Part shown: positions 18,238 through 27,540 of the stretch, piece after piece | How positions within the stretch are numbered: position 1 is the stretch's first letter | Layout of the letters: every line of letters begins with the position of its first letter | Source: Geobacillus genomosp. 3 | GTDB taxonomy: Bacteria; Bacillota; Bacilli; Bacillales; Anoxybacillaceae | DNA length: 64,000 nucleotides | NCBI RefSeq assembly: GCF_000445995.2 | Contig: NC_022080.4 | Location: 3,382,631-3,446,630 of the forward strand | Direction of reading: 5' to 3' | Program-made: the position numbers and the translations under genes | The notes under the pieces: generated by a model | Told to the model about the DNA's origin: nothing | The model's database searches: none | The model's input: only the letters and a program-made list of their open reading frames with translations

Positions 18238-18270
18238 GATGGCGGAAATGCCGCTGGCCTTCAGAGACGG

Positions 18271-18297
18271 AAAAAAGCCGGCCGAACCCCGTCCAGC
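18271..18297 (-). terminator. Probable terminator of the qox operon
   Basis: On the minus strand GCTGG (18293-18297) can pair with CCGGC (18277-18281) and is followed by T6 (18271-18276), just after the qoxD stop. Confidence 0.5.
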
Positions 18298-18303
18298 CCC
18301 TCT

Positions 18304-18603
18304 TTACAATACAAATTGCATCACCCAAATGGATCCCGCGACAATGACAACGGCAATAAAGAAACTGTACACCATGTTGAACGTTTGCACTTTGCCGCTG
18401 TCGCTTTCCGCCACATGCATGAACATAAACAGCTGCAAGCTCGCTTGGATGATCGCGAACAAGACGATGATGACAATGACAGCCTTGAGCGGCAGCCCGG
18501 ACGAGAGCGCCACCCAAAGAGCCGCAAATGTCAAGACGAGCGAAAGGACAAAACCGATGATATGTTTCCACGGAAATGATTCATGATGGCTGTTTGCGCC
18601 CAT
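18304..18603 (-). CDS. qoxD: Quinol oxidase aa3, subunit IV
   Basis: 99 residues with three hydrophobic helices (about 12-32, 38-60, 75-97). It is the small subunit of the aa3-type menaquinol oxidase, needed for assembly or stability. Last gene of qoxABCD, one base after qoxC. The pattern LFMFMHV in helix two is typical of subunit IV of haem-copper oxidases. Confidence 0.92.
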   Translation of the reverse strand: MGANSHHESFPWKHIIGFVLSLVLTFAALWVALSSGLPLKAVIVIIVLFAIIQASLQLFMFMHVAESDSGKVQTFNMVYSFFIAVVIVAGSIWVMQFVL

Positions 18604-18604
18604 G

Positions 18605-19219
18605 TTAGATCACCATCCCTAACAAGTAGACGAGCGTAAAGATGAAAATCCAAACGACGTCTAAAAAGTGCCAGTACAAGCTGACGATAAACACTTTGCG
18701 CGCCGTTTTAGCCGTCAGGCCGCGCTGCAGGAGCTGAATGATGATCAAAATCATCCAGCCAATCCCTAAACTGACGTGAGCACCGTGCGTGCCGACGAGA
18801 ACGAAAAAGCTGGACAGAAACGCGCTCGTCTGCATCGTCGCCCCTTCATGGACGTAATGGATAAACTCACGAATCTCAACCGTAATAAACCCCGCTCCAA
18901 GCAGAAGCGTCACGAGCAGCCAGGCGATCAGCCCGCTCATACGGCCGCGGCGCATTTCGAAAATGGCCAGCCCGCACGTGAAACTACTCGTCAACAACAA
19001 CAGCGTTTCGATCAATACATCTTTGACTTGAAACAATTCCTGCGCTGTCAGCCCGGAGCCGGTCCGTTGGAACAAAACAAGATAAGTGGCAAACAAGGTA
19101 GCGAACAATACGACTTCCGCTCCAAGAAAAATCCAAAAACCTAATATATTCAAGCGGCTTTCCTCTGTCCGATACTCCAGCGGCAGTGTTTCATCATAGC
19201 GGTGTGCTGCTTCTCCCAT
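18605..19219 (-). CDS. qoxC: Quinol oxidase aa3, subunit III
   Basis: 204 residues and five predicted helices, the short form of subunit III as found in quinol oxidases. The segment LVGTHGAHVSLG and the acidic residues in helix III are family features. Three bases separate it from qoxB. It supports proton uptake and stability of subunit I in the cytoplasmic membrane. Confidence 0.94.
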   Translation of the reverse strand: MGEAAHRYDETLPLEYRTEESRLNILGFWIFLGAEVVLFATLFATYLVLFQRTGSGLTAQELFQVKDVLIETLLLLTSSFTCGLAIFEMRRGRMSGLIAWLLVTLLLGAGFITVEIREFIHYVHEGATMQTSAFLSSFFVLVGTHGAHVSLGIGWMILIIIQLLQRGLTAKTARKVFIVSLYWHFLDVVWIFIFTLVYLLGMVI

Positions 19220-19222
19220 TCG

Positions 19223-21169
19223 TCACGCCCCCTTTCGTGCCGACCGCTCGGTCCGTTTAATCTCCTCGACGCTCATATAATAGCCGTCGTCATTTTCAAA
19301 CGAGCGAAGAATGAGCCCAAGCACAATGAACAGTGCACCGACAATGGCCAACGCAAACCATTTGAACACAAGGCCGAATCCGGCAATAAAGAACGCCACC
19401 GACATCCAAAACGGACGTCCCGAGTTGCTTGGCATATGGATCGGTTTCAATTCTTCCTCTTTCACTTGCAAACCGCCATATTTTTTCTTCATCACCCAAT
19501 ACGCGTCCAAATCTTCGACAACCGGTGTCACTGGGAAATTGTAATGCACCGGCGGCGACGCTGTTGCCCACTCAAGTGTCCGCCCGTTCCACGGGTCGCC
19601 AGTCATGTCGCGCTCGCCGTAGCGGGCGCTGTAATAAATGTTGTAACAAAGCACGATAAACCCGATGCCCATCAACACCGCTCCGACGGTCGCGACAACA
19701 TTGAGCGGCGTCCAACCAAGGTCTGCCGAATACGTGTACATGCGGCGCGTCATTCCCATCAGCCCGAGGAAATACATCGGGAAGAAACAGACGTTAAAGC
19801 CGATCATAAACAGCCAAAACGTCCATTTGCCGAGCCGCTCGTTTAACATATGGCCGAACATTTTCGGATACCAATAATGCAAACCGGCAAAGCAGGCGAA
19901 CACCGTACCCGCAATGAGCACGTAATGGAAGTGGGCTACTAGGAAATAGCTGTTATGATATTGGTAGTCGGCCGCTGCCATCGCCAGCATGACCCCCGTT
20001 ACGCCGCCGATGACAAAGTTCGGAATGAACGCCAACGACCAAAGCATCGCCGTCGTAAAGCGGATTTTCCCTTTCCGGAGCGTAAACAGCCAGTTAAAAA
20101 TTTTCACCCCGGTCGGAATGGCGATCGCCATCGTGGTGATCGAGAATACGGAGTTGACTGCTGGCCCGGCGCCCATCGTAAAGAAGTGGTGCACCCAAAC
20201 GATAAAACTTAAGAACGCAATGCCGACGATCGAGCCGACCATCGCTTTATAACCGAACAGCCGCTTGCGCGCAAACGTGCTGACGACTTCCGAGAAAATG
20301 CCAAACGCCGGCAAAATGACGATATACACTTCCGGATGGCCCCAAATCCAGAACAAGTTCGCCCAAAGCATCGACATGCCGCCGTTCGCCATGGTGAAAA
20401 ACTGCGTATCAAATAAGCGATCGAACGTCATTAACGCCAACGCGACCGTCAATACCGGGAAGGCGAACACAATGAGGACGGACGTAATGAGAATCGTCCA
20501 CGTAAACATTGGCATGCGCATCAACGTCATGCCCGGCGCGCGCATTTTTAAAATCGTCACCAAAAAGTTGATCCCGGTCATTAACGTCCCGATCCCGGAA
20601 ATTTGCAGGGCAACCGCATAGTAGTTGTTGCCGACGCCATGGCTGAACTCGTTACCGGCAAGCGGGAAGTATGCCGTCCAGCCAGCGTCCGGCGATCCGC
20701 CAATGACAAACGAAATGTTAAACAGCATCGCCCCGAAGAAAAAGAGCCAAAAGCTTAACGCGTTTAAATACGGAAACGCGACGTCGCGCGCCCCGATTTG
20801 CAGCGGGACGACGATGTTCATCAAACCGATAATAAACGGCATCGCCATAAACAAAATCATAATCGTTCCGTGCGTCGTGAAAATTTCATTATAATGTTGC
20901 GCGTCCAAAAACTCCATATTTGGCGCCGTCAGCTGCGCCCGCATCAAGAGCGCATCGACGCCGCCGCGGAACAACATGAGTACCGCGCAAATAATGTACA
21001 TAACACCGATTTTTTTATGGTCGACGGTCGTGAGCCATTCATTCCAAAGCCATTTCCACTTTTTAAAATACGTCAAGATGAACACAATGCCGATTATCGT
21101 CAAAACGATTGCCACGTCAGCCGCATAAATAAGCGGTTCGCCTGTAACGAAAAACTCACTCCATTTCAT
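19223..21169 (-). CDS. qoxB: Quinol oxidase aa3, subunit I
   Basis: 648 residues, 14-15 helices, the catalytic subunit that reduces oxygen to water and pumps protons. Haem and CuB ligands are visible: low-spin haem His in FTTHGTIMI, CuB His with the cross-linked Tyr in [12 protein letters not shown] (also the D-channel Glu), the HH pair in WVHHFFTMG, and haem ligands in [10 protein letters not shown]. It shows the N-terminal extra helix of Bacillus QoxB. It lies 17 bases after qoxA. Confidence 0.97.
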   Translation of the reverse strand: MKWSEFFVTGEPLIYAADVAIVLTIIGIVFILTYFKKWKWLWNEWLTTVDHKKIGVMYIICAVLMLFRGGVDALLMRAQLTAPNMEFLDAQHYNEIFTTHGTIMILFMAMPFIIGLMNIVVPLQIGARDVAFPYLNALSFWLFFFGAMLFNISFVIGGSPDAGWTAYFPLAGNEFSHGVGNNYYAVALQISGIGTLMTGINFLVTILKMRAPGMTLMRMPMFTWTILITSVLIVFAFPVLTVALALMTFDRLFDTQFFTMANGGMSMLWANLFWIWGHPEVYIVILPAFGIFSEVVSTFARKRLFGYKAMVGSIVGIAFLSFIVWVHHFFTMGAGPAVNSVFSITTMAIAIPTGVKIFNWLFTLRKGKIRFTTAMLWSLAFIPNFVIGGVTGVMLAMAAADYQYHNSYFLVAHFHYVLIAGTVFACFAGLHYWYPKMFGHMLNERLGKWTFWLFMIGFNVCFFPMYFLGLMGMTRRMYTYSADLGWTPLNVVATVGAVLMGIGFIVLCYNIYYSARYGERDMTGDPWNGRTLEWATASPPVHYNFPVTPVVEDLDAYWVMKKKYGGLQVKEEELKPIHMPSNSGRPFWMSVAFFIAGFGLVFKWFALAIVGALFIVLGLILRSFENDDGYYMSVEEIKRTERSARKGA

Positions 21170-21186
21170 CGCCCGTTCCTCCTTTC

Positions 21187-22095
21187 TTACTCCGTGTGAT
21201 GATGGCTGTCTGTCGCCATGTTATGGTCTTGACCGTCATCGTCGCCTGCCGATTCGCCATTGGCATGATGGCTGTTTTGTTCCGCATGGTCAATCCATTC
21301 TAAATGGGTATTTGAAAATGTCATCCGGCCAACAAGTCCCGGTTCTAAAATTTGTGCATATTTGTCCTCGTTGAGCTTCGGCGCTGTCGCTTTCACTTCA
21401 TCCACCCATTGCTTGAAGTCTCTGCTTGTTTGGGCGATAACTTCAAATTCCATATGGGCAAACTTTTCCCCGGAAAAGTTGGCGCTCCGCCCCATGTATG
21501 AACCCGGTTTGTCGGCTTGTAAAATCAGCTCCGTCTCCATGCCGTCCATGGCATACTTTTGCCCTCCTAGCTCCGGCACCCAAAACGAGTTCATTGGCCC
21601 GACAGATGTGAGCTTGAATTTGACCGGCACGCCAGCCGGGATATGGACGTAGTTGACTGTTTCAATGTTTTCTTCCGGATAGCTGAAAATCCATTTCCAG
21701 TTCGCCGCCGTCACATGAATCGTAATTGGTTCGACTTTATCAGTCGGCGGCTTCTCCAAGGCAAATGTCGCTTTCACGGTTGGAACGGCAAGCGCGATGA
21801 CAATCAAAATGGGAATCGCCGTCCAAACGATTTCAAGCAGCGTATTTCCTTCCTCTTCCGGCGGCTCGTAATCGGCGTTTTCCGGCTTTTCGCGATAGCG
21901 GATGAGCACAAAAGCAAACAAGGCAAAGACGACAACAATAATAAACAGCATAAAACCAACCGACCACATAATTAAGTCGTATTGCGTCCGCGCCACCGGC
22001 CCTTGCGGGTTGAGCACCGCCGTGCGCTCGACGCAGCCGCTAAGCAAAAGCAGGAACGGCAAAGCCAATATGATGCGCCATATCGCCCGTTTCAT
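21187..22095 (-). CDS. qoxA: Quinol oxidase aa3, subunit II (lipoprotein)
   Basis: 302 residues. A lipoprotein signal ends at LLSGC (cysteine about 21), two membrane helices follow, then a cupredoxin-like domain. The CuA ligands of cytochrome c oxidases are missing: no Cys pair occurs in the region [18 protein letters not shown], which marks a quinol oxidase. The last 35 residues form an Asp/His-rich tail with six His near the end, perhaps surface metal binding; its role is unknown. First gene of qoxABCD. The gap upstream (22096-22364) is AT-rich and should hold the operon promoter. Confidence 0.94.
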   Translation of the reverse strand: MKRAIWRIILALPFLLLLSGCVERTAVLNPQGPVARTQYDLIMWSVGFMLFIIVVVFALFAFVLIRYREKPENADYEPPEEEGNTLLEIVWTAIPILIVIALAVPTVKATFALEKPPTDKVEPITIHVTAANWKWIFSYPEENIETVNYVHIPAGVPVKFKLTSVGPMNSFWVPELGGQKYAMDGMETELILQADKPGSYMGRSANFSGEKFAHMEFEVIAQTSRDFKQWVDEVKATAPKLNEDKYAQILEPGLVGRMTFSNTHLEWIDHAEQNSHHANGESAGDDDGQDHNMATDSHHHTE

Positions 22096-22327
22096 CGCTG
22101 TATATCCTCCTTCGCCCGCCCCGGCTATATGAGGCGATTTCCACTTGTATTTTCTTTGTTTCTACCATATCAAAATTGAAAATGTTTGAAACCAAACGTA
22201 CACAAAAGTTCATAAATCAGCAAAACATTTGTCACAAACTGTTCAATCATTGTTCAAGAAATCGCCACTTGTTTTCCTCGATTAGGGAAATATTGACCAA
22301 GAAGGGGATTCACAACAAAATATTCCA

Positions 22328-22370
22328 CAAAAAATAGCCGGGCTCCTTTCATAGCAAAACCCGGCTATTT
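22328..22370 (-). terminator. Intrinsic terminator of trmH
   Basis: On the minus strand AAATAGCCGGG (22360-22370) pairs with CCCGGCTATTT (22332-22342) across a 17-base loop and is followed by T's. The trmH stop codon TAG lies in the first arm. Confidence 0.88.
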
Positions 22371-23090
22371 CCCACCTTTTTGTCCGATATATCCTTGCTG
22401 CTCCAATTGTTTCCGGATGCGTGGCTGCAACGTCTGCCACATCCATTGTTTGTATAGTTCCTTCTTCTCTTCCGGTGACAAATAATACTGTTTTCCTACT
22501 TGGCGGCGCGCCCGCTCAGTGACATCATAGAGCGCCAACGCCGCGGCGACGGAAATGTTGAAACTTTGGACAAAGCCGTGCATCGGAATGACGAACGTTC
22601 CGTCTGCGAGTTTCAGCGCCTCGTCGGATACGCCGCTATGTTCGTTGCCAAATAAAAGCACCGTCGGTTTGGATACGTCGATGTCGGAAAGAGGAATCGT
22701 CCCCTCGCCAAGATAGCTGGCATACACTTGGTATCCTTGCCGCTTCAAGTCGCCGATGGCCGTTTCGATATTCGGCTTCCGATGAAGTGTCAGCCATTGG
22801 TCGGCGTAGCGTGTCACGAGCCGGTTCGGTGAAAACGGCGCTCTCCCGGTGACGATATGGACATCTTGAACGCCAAACGCCTCGGCCGTCCGCAGCACCG
22901 CTGCCTGATTGTGCGGGTCGTCGACCGCTTCAATCAAAACCGTAATATAGCGGGTGCGCTCGTTGAGAACGTCATACATCCGTTTTAATCGTTTCGGCAA
23001 AATCATTTCCCAAACCGGACGCGTTTGTTCGGTTAACAGTCCTTCTTGCTGCAGCTGGGCAAGAAACGCCTTCATGTCCCGTTCTTCCAT
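22365..23090 (-). CDS. trmH: tRNA (guanosine-18-2'-O)-methyltransferase
   Basis: 241 residues, SpoU/TrmH family of the SPOUT superfamily. Motif 2, LLFGNEHSGVS, and motif 3, IPMHGFVQSFNISVAAALALY in split form, build the trefoil knot that binds S-adenosylmethionine. The C-terminal basic helix is typical of TrmH rather than RlmB, so 2'-O-methylation of G18 in tRNA is the likely reaction. Two starts are possible: GTG at 23099 and ATG at 23090; AAGGTGATT before the ATG favours 23090. A consensus promoter lies just upstream. Confidence 0.88.
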   Translation of the reverse strand: MEERDMKAFLAQLQQEGLLTEQTRPVWEMILPKRLKRMYDVLNERTRYITVLIEAVDDPHNQAAVLRTAEAFGVQDVHIVTGRAPFSPNRLVTRYADQWLTLHRKPNIETAIGDLKRQGYQVYASYLGEGTIPLSDIDVSKPTVLLFGNEHSGVSDEALKLADGTFVIPMHGFVQSFNISVAAALALYDVTERARRQVGKQYYLSPEEKKELYKQWMWQTLQPRIRKQLEQQGYIGQKGGK

Positions 23091-23131
23091 GTCAATCACC
23101 TTCGCTCCGTTCCTCTTCGCCTGTGCTTCCT

Positions 23132-23160
23132 ATTGTACAAAATAGGATGCCGATGGGCAA
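23132..23160 (-). promoter_or_regulatory. SigA-type promoter of trmH
   Basis: -35 TTGCCC (23155-23160), 17-base spacer, -10 TACAAT (23132-23137) on the minus strand. Confidence 0.6.
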
Positions 23161-23278
23161 TCTCGATCATTTCCTGAACTGTTCAAACTATTCAAAACGG
23201 GTGTCCCACGCCGGACACCCGTTTCCTTTTCTTTTGTTTGCAGCCGCCCAAATGAATCCCGGCTTATGCGCTTCCTCC

Positions 23279-24646
23279 TCATCTTTCCTTGACGCCGATG
23301 TACGCCTGGCGCGGATGGTTCGGCTGGTCGGGATACTTTAGACGAATCTTCCCTTTCTCTAATAGTTTCCCTAAATAGTTGTTGCGCAACCCGTCCGGCG
23401 TCCGTTCAAGCAGCGCCGCCAATTCCTTCAGCCGCAGCGGCCGTTCGCGGCATAAGCGGACAATCATCTCTTCCATCACCGTCGGGGCCAACCGCTTTTT
23501 TCGACGTGCCAATTCCGCCATCTTCCATAACCGTTCATCGATCTTCTCCTCTTCCTCTTCGCCATCTATGTCACAGACGTTTATTTCGTTACTATCGGAG
23601 CTTGACAGATTATTTACGGAGTTAGGTTCGTTATTTATGGAGTTAAGGGATTTAGTTACGAAGTTCGCATCCTTTTTTACGGAGTTCGGGCTGTTGTTTA
23701 CGGAGTTAGGTTCGTTAATAACGGAGCTTTTGTTTATATTTATGGAGTTAAGTTCGTTATTTCCGAAGCTCTCCTCGATCCCCTGTCCATCCTGTTCCGT
23801 CCATTGTTGTTCAGGCTGTTGCAATGATTCGGCTATTTCTGTTTCCATTGCGGCGCTCATCTCAGCTGGAAATAACAACGGGCATAACGTAACGACCGTA
23901 CGGTCCGGATTCGTTTGTTGCGAGATGTCAACCGGTTGGACAAGCGCCCGTTCTTGCTTATCATGCATTCGTTTCAGACCGGATCCGGCCCGCTTGCAAA
24001 CATCGATCAACAAAAACATTTTAAAGATATTTGGGTTGCGTAAATTGCTCATTTGTCCGGCTATAGCAGCTTCGACCGGCAAGCGGAACCGCCCCGGATT
24101 GGCAAATCGAAACGCCCCATCTTCTTTCTCAACGGTAATGCCGCCTTCTTCCCCGTAATCGGCATGAACAATGGCGTTGGCAAGCGCCTCACTGAGCAGA
24201 GCGCGCCCTTCCTCAAGCCAAACATGCCGTTCTAGCTCCGCTGATACGCGAAAATAAAAGTCGTACACATTGCCGGACCACGTCCCGTCCTGCGAGGTGA
24301 ACCGCTTCGTCCAACCCGTTTCCTTTGCACCAGCATGCTCCCGGTACTCTAAAAAGTATTGCGGCAGCACCTCGGTAATGATCCGCTCCTCACTGAACAT
24401 CAACAGGCCGGCGAGCGTCAGCCCTTCTTTGCTGCTGTCCCGCAGCTTTCCCCATGCGCCGATTTTGTATAAAAATTCTTTTGTCTCAAGCCCGTTCCAT
24501 GGATGGTTCGGTTTTACGCGGGCGAACCGTTCCCGATAATGGCTGACCGTCTCAAAGTTGAGTTCACTTAAGCTGTAATGCTCCAAAATCCAACTGTCCG
24601 CTATCGCGTTGGCGCGTTCATGGAACGAATTTGTATATTTATTCAT
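23279..24646 (-). CDS. GHKL-ATPase (AlbA/RecG-related) protein with repeat linker
   Basis: 455 residues. Residues 75-265 resemble the HATPase-like part of AlbA_2 (Schlafen-like)/RecG-related regulators: EALANAIVHADY (153-164) is the ATP-binding N box and RAGSGLKRM (219-227) the glycine box. The N-terminal AlbA_2 domain normally found before it is absent, and the upstream DNA does not encode one. Residues 296-357 form a degenerate array of Asn/Ser-rich heptapeptides, followed by an acidic patch and a winged-helix-like C-terminus (about 388-452). Probably a DNA-binding regulator or phage-related accessory protein; true function unknown. The start ATG follows AAAGGAAGATCAGG. Confidence 0.7.
   Translation of the reverse strand: MNKYTNSFHERANAIADSWILEHYSLSELNFETVSHYRERFARVKPNHPWNGLETKEFLYKIGAWGKLRDSSKEGLTLAGLLMFSEERIITEVLPQYFLEYREHAGAKETGWTKRFTSQDGTWSGNVYDFYFRVSAELERHVWLEEGRALLSEALANAIVHADYGEEGGITVEKEDGAFRFANPGRFRLPVEAAIAGQMSNLRNPNIFKMFLLIDVCKRAGSGLKRMHDKQERALVQPVDISQQTNPDRTVVTLCPLLFPAEMSAAMETEIAESLQQPEQQWTEQDGQGIEESFGNNELNSININKSSVINEPNSVNNSPNSVKKDANFVTKSLNSINNEPNSVNNLSSSDSNEINVCDIDGEEEEEKIDERLWKMAELARRKKRLAPTVMEEMIVRLCRERPLRLKELAALLERTPDGLRNNYLGKLLEKGKIRLKYPDQPNHPRQAYIGVKER
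23576..23761 (-). repeat. 21-bp degenerate tandem repeats coding for heptapeptides
   Basis: About eight or nine in-frame units, each seven codons, with consensus x-x-N-S-V-N-N (for example EPNSVNN twice). Both DNA and protein repeat. They form a low-complexity hinge between the ATPase-like and winged-helix-like parts. Confidence 0.8.
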
Positions 24647-24831
24647 TCCTGATCTTCCTTTAACATTATTTTTACAAAACAGTTTTGACCTCTTTTTTTC
24701 TATTGTACCATCTTTTATTCTCCTTGCGGATGGCTGCCAAAAAAAGAAAATGGTTGTGGATATGTGGAATAGCTGACCATGGCAAAGAGCAAACTACAGA
24801 AGACAATTTTGGCATGCGAGGAGGCATACTT

Positions 24832-26358
24832 ATGTCATTCCTTCCTTCTACTTTTGAACCGTACTGGCGCGATTCTGTTCCGCTTCCGTCCTTTCCGAAA
24901 CTCGAAGAAGACATTGCTGTCGATGTCGCGGTCGTTGGCGGCGGCATTTCCGGTATTACGACGGCTTATTTGTTGGCGACACAAGGCGTGCGCGTCGCCC
25001 TCCTCGAGGCGGACCGGCTGCTGAATGGAACGACCGGTCATACGACGGCGAAACTGACCGCCCAGCATGATTTGGTGTATGATGAATTTCTGAACCACTT
25101 TGGCACGGAGAAGGCACGATTGTATTATGACGCCTGTATGGATGCGCTCGGCTTCATTCGCCGCACGGTTGAACAGCACCGGATTGACTGTGATTTTTGC
25201 GAACAAGACGCCTATATTTATACGACGTCTTCCTCATCGTTTCAGAAATTAGTGAAAGAATGGGAAGCGTACGAACGGCTCGGCATTGATGGGGCTTTCG
25301 TTGAGTCGATCCCGCTCCCGCTGCCGGTTAAAGCGGCAGTTGTCATGAAGCGGCAAGCCCAGTTTCATCCGCTGAAATATTTAGTCAAACTCGTCGATGC
25401 CCTGGTACAAGCGGGGAGCGCCATTTACGAATACACGCCAGTCGCCGACATCGAGCAAGGGGAGCGGCTGTCCGTCGTGACGCGCGACAAAAAGCGGGTT
25501 GAATGCAGCCATGTCGCCGTCTGTTCCCATTTTCCATTTTACGACGGCGGATTTTACTTTTCCCGTATGTATGCTGAACGGTCATACGTATTGGGAGTGA
25601 CGACCGCCGAGCCGTACCCGGGCGGTATGTATTTAAGCGCCGACGACCCGAAGCGCTCGGTCCGTTCTGCAGCGGCGAATGGGGAGACGCTTATTCTCAT
25701 CGGCGGAGAAAACCATAAGACCGGCCAAGGGGTGCCGACGATGCGTCATTATGAGGCGCTATCTTCGTTTGCCTCACAGCTGTTTACGGTGAAAGACATT
25801 CGTTACCGTTGGTCGGCCCAAGACTTGACGACACTTGATAAAATGCCGTATATCGGTCCGATGACGGCCGATACGCCGCATATTTATGTCGCGACAGGAT
25901 ACCGGAAATGGGGCATGACAAACGGAACCGCCGCGGGGATGTTGCTGTCTGACCTCATTCTTGGCCGCGACAACCGGTATCGCGACTTGTACTCCCCGTC
26001 GCGCTTTTACGCCGACCCGAGTGTGCGGCAATTTTTCACGACGAACCTCGATGTCGCCAAACACTTGGTCGCAGGGAAAATCGAGGCGGCCGGCCGCCGG
26101 CCGCAAGACTTGGCGCGCGGGGAAGGGGCGGTCGTCTCCGTCAACGGGAAACGGGCTGGCGCCTACAAAGACGAGGCCGGAACACTTCATGTCGTCGATA
26201 CGACGTGCACCCACATGGGCTGCGAACTCGAATGGAACAGCGGCGACAAGACGTGGGACTGCCCATGTCATGGCTCGCGTTTTTCGATCGACGGTGATGT
26301 CGTCGAAGGACCAGCGAAACAGCCGTTGAAACGCCTTGAACTCGATGAATCGCCTTGA
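24832..26358 (+). CDS. FAD-dependent oxidoreductase with C-terminal Rieske domain
   Basis: 508 residues. A DAO-type FAD domain starts with the dinucleotide motif VVGGGISGITTAYLLATQG (about 29-47). The C-terminal 90 residues are a Rieske [2Fe-2S] domain with ligands in CTHMGC and CPCHG. The same fusion is known in B. subtilis YhfW; the physiological substrate is not known. The open frame extends 49 codons upstream, but the ATG at 24832 has GAGGAGG seven bases before it and begins the conserved part. It is divergent from the GHKL-ATPase gene. Confidence 0.88.
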   Translation: MSFLPSTFEPYWRDSVPLPSFPKLEEDIAVDVAVVGGGISGITTAYLLATQGVRVALLEADRLLNGTTGHTTAKLTAQHDLVYDEFLNHFGTEKARLYYDACMDALGFIRRTVEQHRIDCDFCEQDAYIYTTSSSSFQKLVKEWEAYERLGIDGAFVESIPLPLPVKAAVVMKRQAQFHPLKYLVKLVDALVQAGSAIYEYTPVADIEQGERLSVVTRDKKRVECSHVAVCSHFPFYDGGFYFSRMYAERSYVLGVTTAEPYPGGMYLSADDPKRSVRSAAANGETLILIGGENHKTGQGVPTMRHYEALSSFASQLFTVKDIRYRWSAQDLTTLDKMPYIGPMTADTPHIYVATGYRKWGMTNGTAAGMLLSDLILGRDNRYRDLYSPSRFYADPSVRQFFTTNLDVAKHLVAGKIEAAGRRPQDLARGEGAVVSVNGKRAGAYKDEAGTLHVVDTTCTHMGCELEWNSGDKTWDCPCHGSRFSIDGDVVEGPAKQPLKRLELDESP

Positions 26359-26533
26359 CGCGCTGCCGTCTTTGCGGCGGCGTGTGGAGGCGACATGTTC
26401 ACTTTAGCTCCTAACAGGGAGTGGGATCATACGTTTGCATCCTCTCATCATTTTCGTTTGCCGACAGTATATTTCATGGTAAGATGAAAGCGGGGTCACC
26501 GTAATTTCTACCGTGTTTGGAGGGGGAAACGAT

Positions 26534-27496
26534 ATGTATCAAGAACCGATTTTTCTCACTCCCGTCTTCCAGGAGCGCATTTGGGGCGGCACAAAGCTTG
26601 CTGAGCGGTTCGGCTACGATATTCCATCGGCACAAACGGGGGAATGTTGGGCTGTATCGGCCCACCCGCACGGGCAGACGATCGTCGCCCGCGGACCGTT
26701 TCAAGGGATGACGCTCGGACAGCTTTGGGAAGAGCGCCGCGACTTGTTCGGCCATTTTCCATCGGATCGCTTTCCATTGCTGACGAAAATTTTAGACGCC
26801 AACGCCGACTTGTCCGTTCAAGTCCACCCGGATGATGAATACGCAAAAACGCACGAAGGCGGGGAGCTCGGCAAAACGGAATGTTGGTACATTATCGACT
26901 GCAAGCCGGGCGCTGAACTTATTTACGGCCACCATGCCGAAACGAAGGGGCAGCTGCGCGCCATGATGGAGGCGGGGGAATGGGAGCGCTTGCTGCGGAA
27001 AGTGCCGATCCGCCCCGGCGACTTCTTCTATGTCCCAAGCGGCACGATTCACGCCCTTTGTGAAGGGACGCTTGTCCTTGAAACGCAGCAAAGCTCGGAC
27101 ACGACATACCGCGTCTATGATTACGACCGCGTTGACAGCCAAGGGCGGAAGCGGGAGCTTCACTTAGAGAAAGCGATTGACGTCACCACTGTCCCGCATC
27201 GCGACACCGACGTCCGTCCTCATGTCGCCGAAGTCCCGGGTGCGACCGTGACGACATTCGTAGAAGGCGACTACTTTGGCGTCCAAAAATGGGAGATCCG
27301 CGATGTGCTCGAATCAGAGCAGACGAAACCGTTTCTCATCATCAGCATCCTCGAAGGCGAAGGTGAGCTCGTCCACGAAGGACGGATATACCCGCTTCGC
27401 AAAGGCGATCATTTCATCTTACCGCACCAATTCGGCCTGTTTGCGATTCGCGGTGTACTCGAAGCCATTGCCTCCTGGCCGCGGACGGGTAAATAA
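26534..27496 (+). CDS. manA: Mannose-6-phosphate isomerase, class I
   Basis: 320 residues, the short Bacillus-type phosphomannose isomerase. Zinc ligands are readable: Gln and His in VQVHPDD (about 93-99), Glu in KTECWYI and His in SGTIHAL. It interconverts mannose-6-phosphate and fructose-6-phosphate, feeding mannose into glycolysis or providing precursors for surface sugars. The ATG at 26534 follows GGAGGGGGAAACG. It ends at a terminator shared with the converging glxK. Confidence 0.95.
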   Translation: MYQEPIFLTPVFQERIWGGTKLAERFGYDIPSAQTGECWAVSAHPHGQTIVARGPFQGMTLGQLWEERRDLFGHFPSDRFPLLTKILDANADLSVQVHPDDEYAKTHEGGELGKTECWYIIDCKPGAELIYGHHAETKGQLRAMMEAGEWERLLRKVPIRPGDFFYVPSGTIHALCEGTLVLETQQSSDTTYRVYDYDRVDSQGRKRELHLEKAIDVTTVPHRDTDVRPHVAEVPGATVTTFVEGDYFGVQKWEIRDVLESEQTKPFLIISILEGEGELVHEGRIYPLRKGDHFILPHQFGLFAIRGVLEAIASWPRTGK

Positions 27497-27498
27497 AC

Positions 27499-27530
27499 GA
27501 GCCGGTACGAACGGACCGGCTCTTCTTTTT
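27499..27530 (+). terminator. Intrinsic terminator of manA
   Basis: GAGCCGGT (27499-27506) pairs with ACCGGCTC (27515-27522), followed by TTCTTTTTG. Confidence 0.88.
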
Positions 27531-27540
27531 GTCTAAAATA

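Noticed and set aside
23576..23761. Possible CRISPR array
   Set aside because: Units are 21 bp, adjacent without spacers, in frame and coding; this is a coding tandem repeat.
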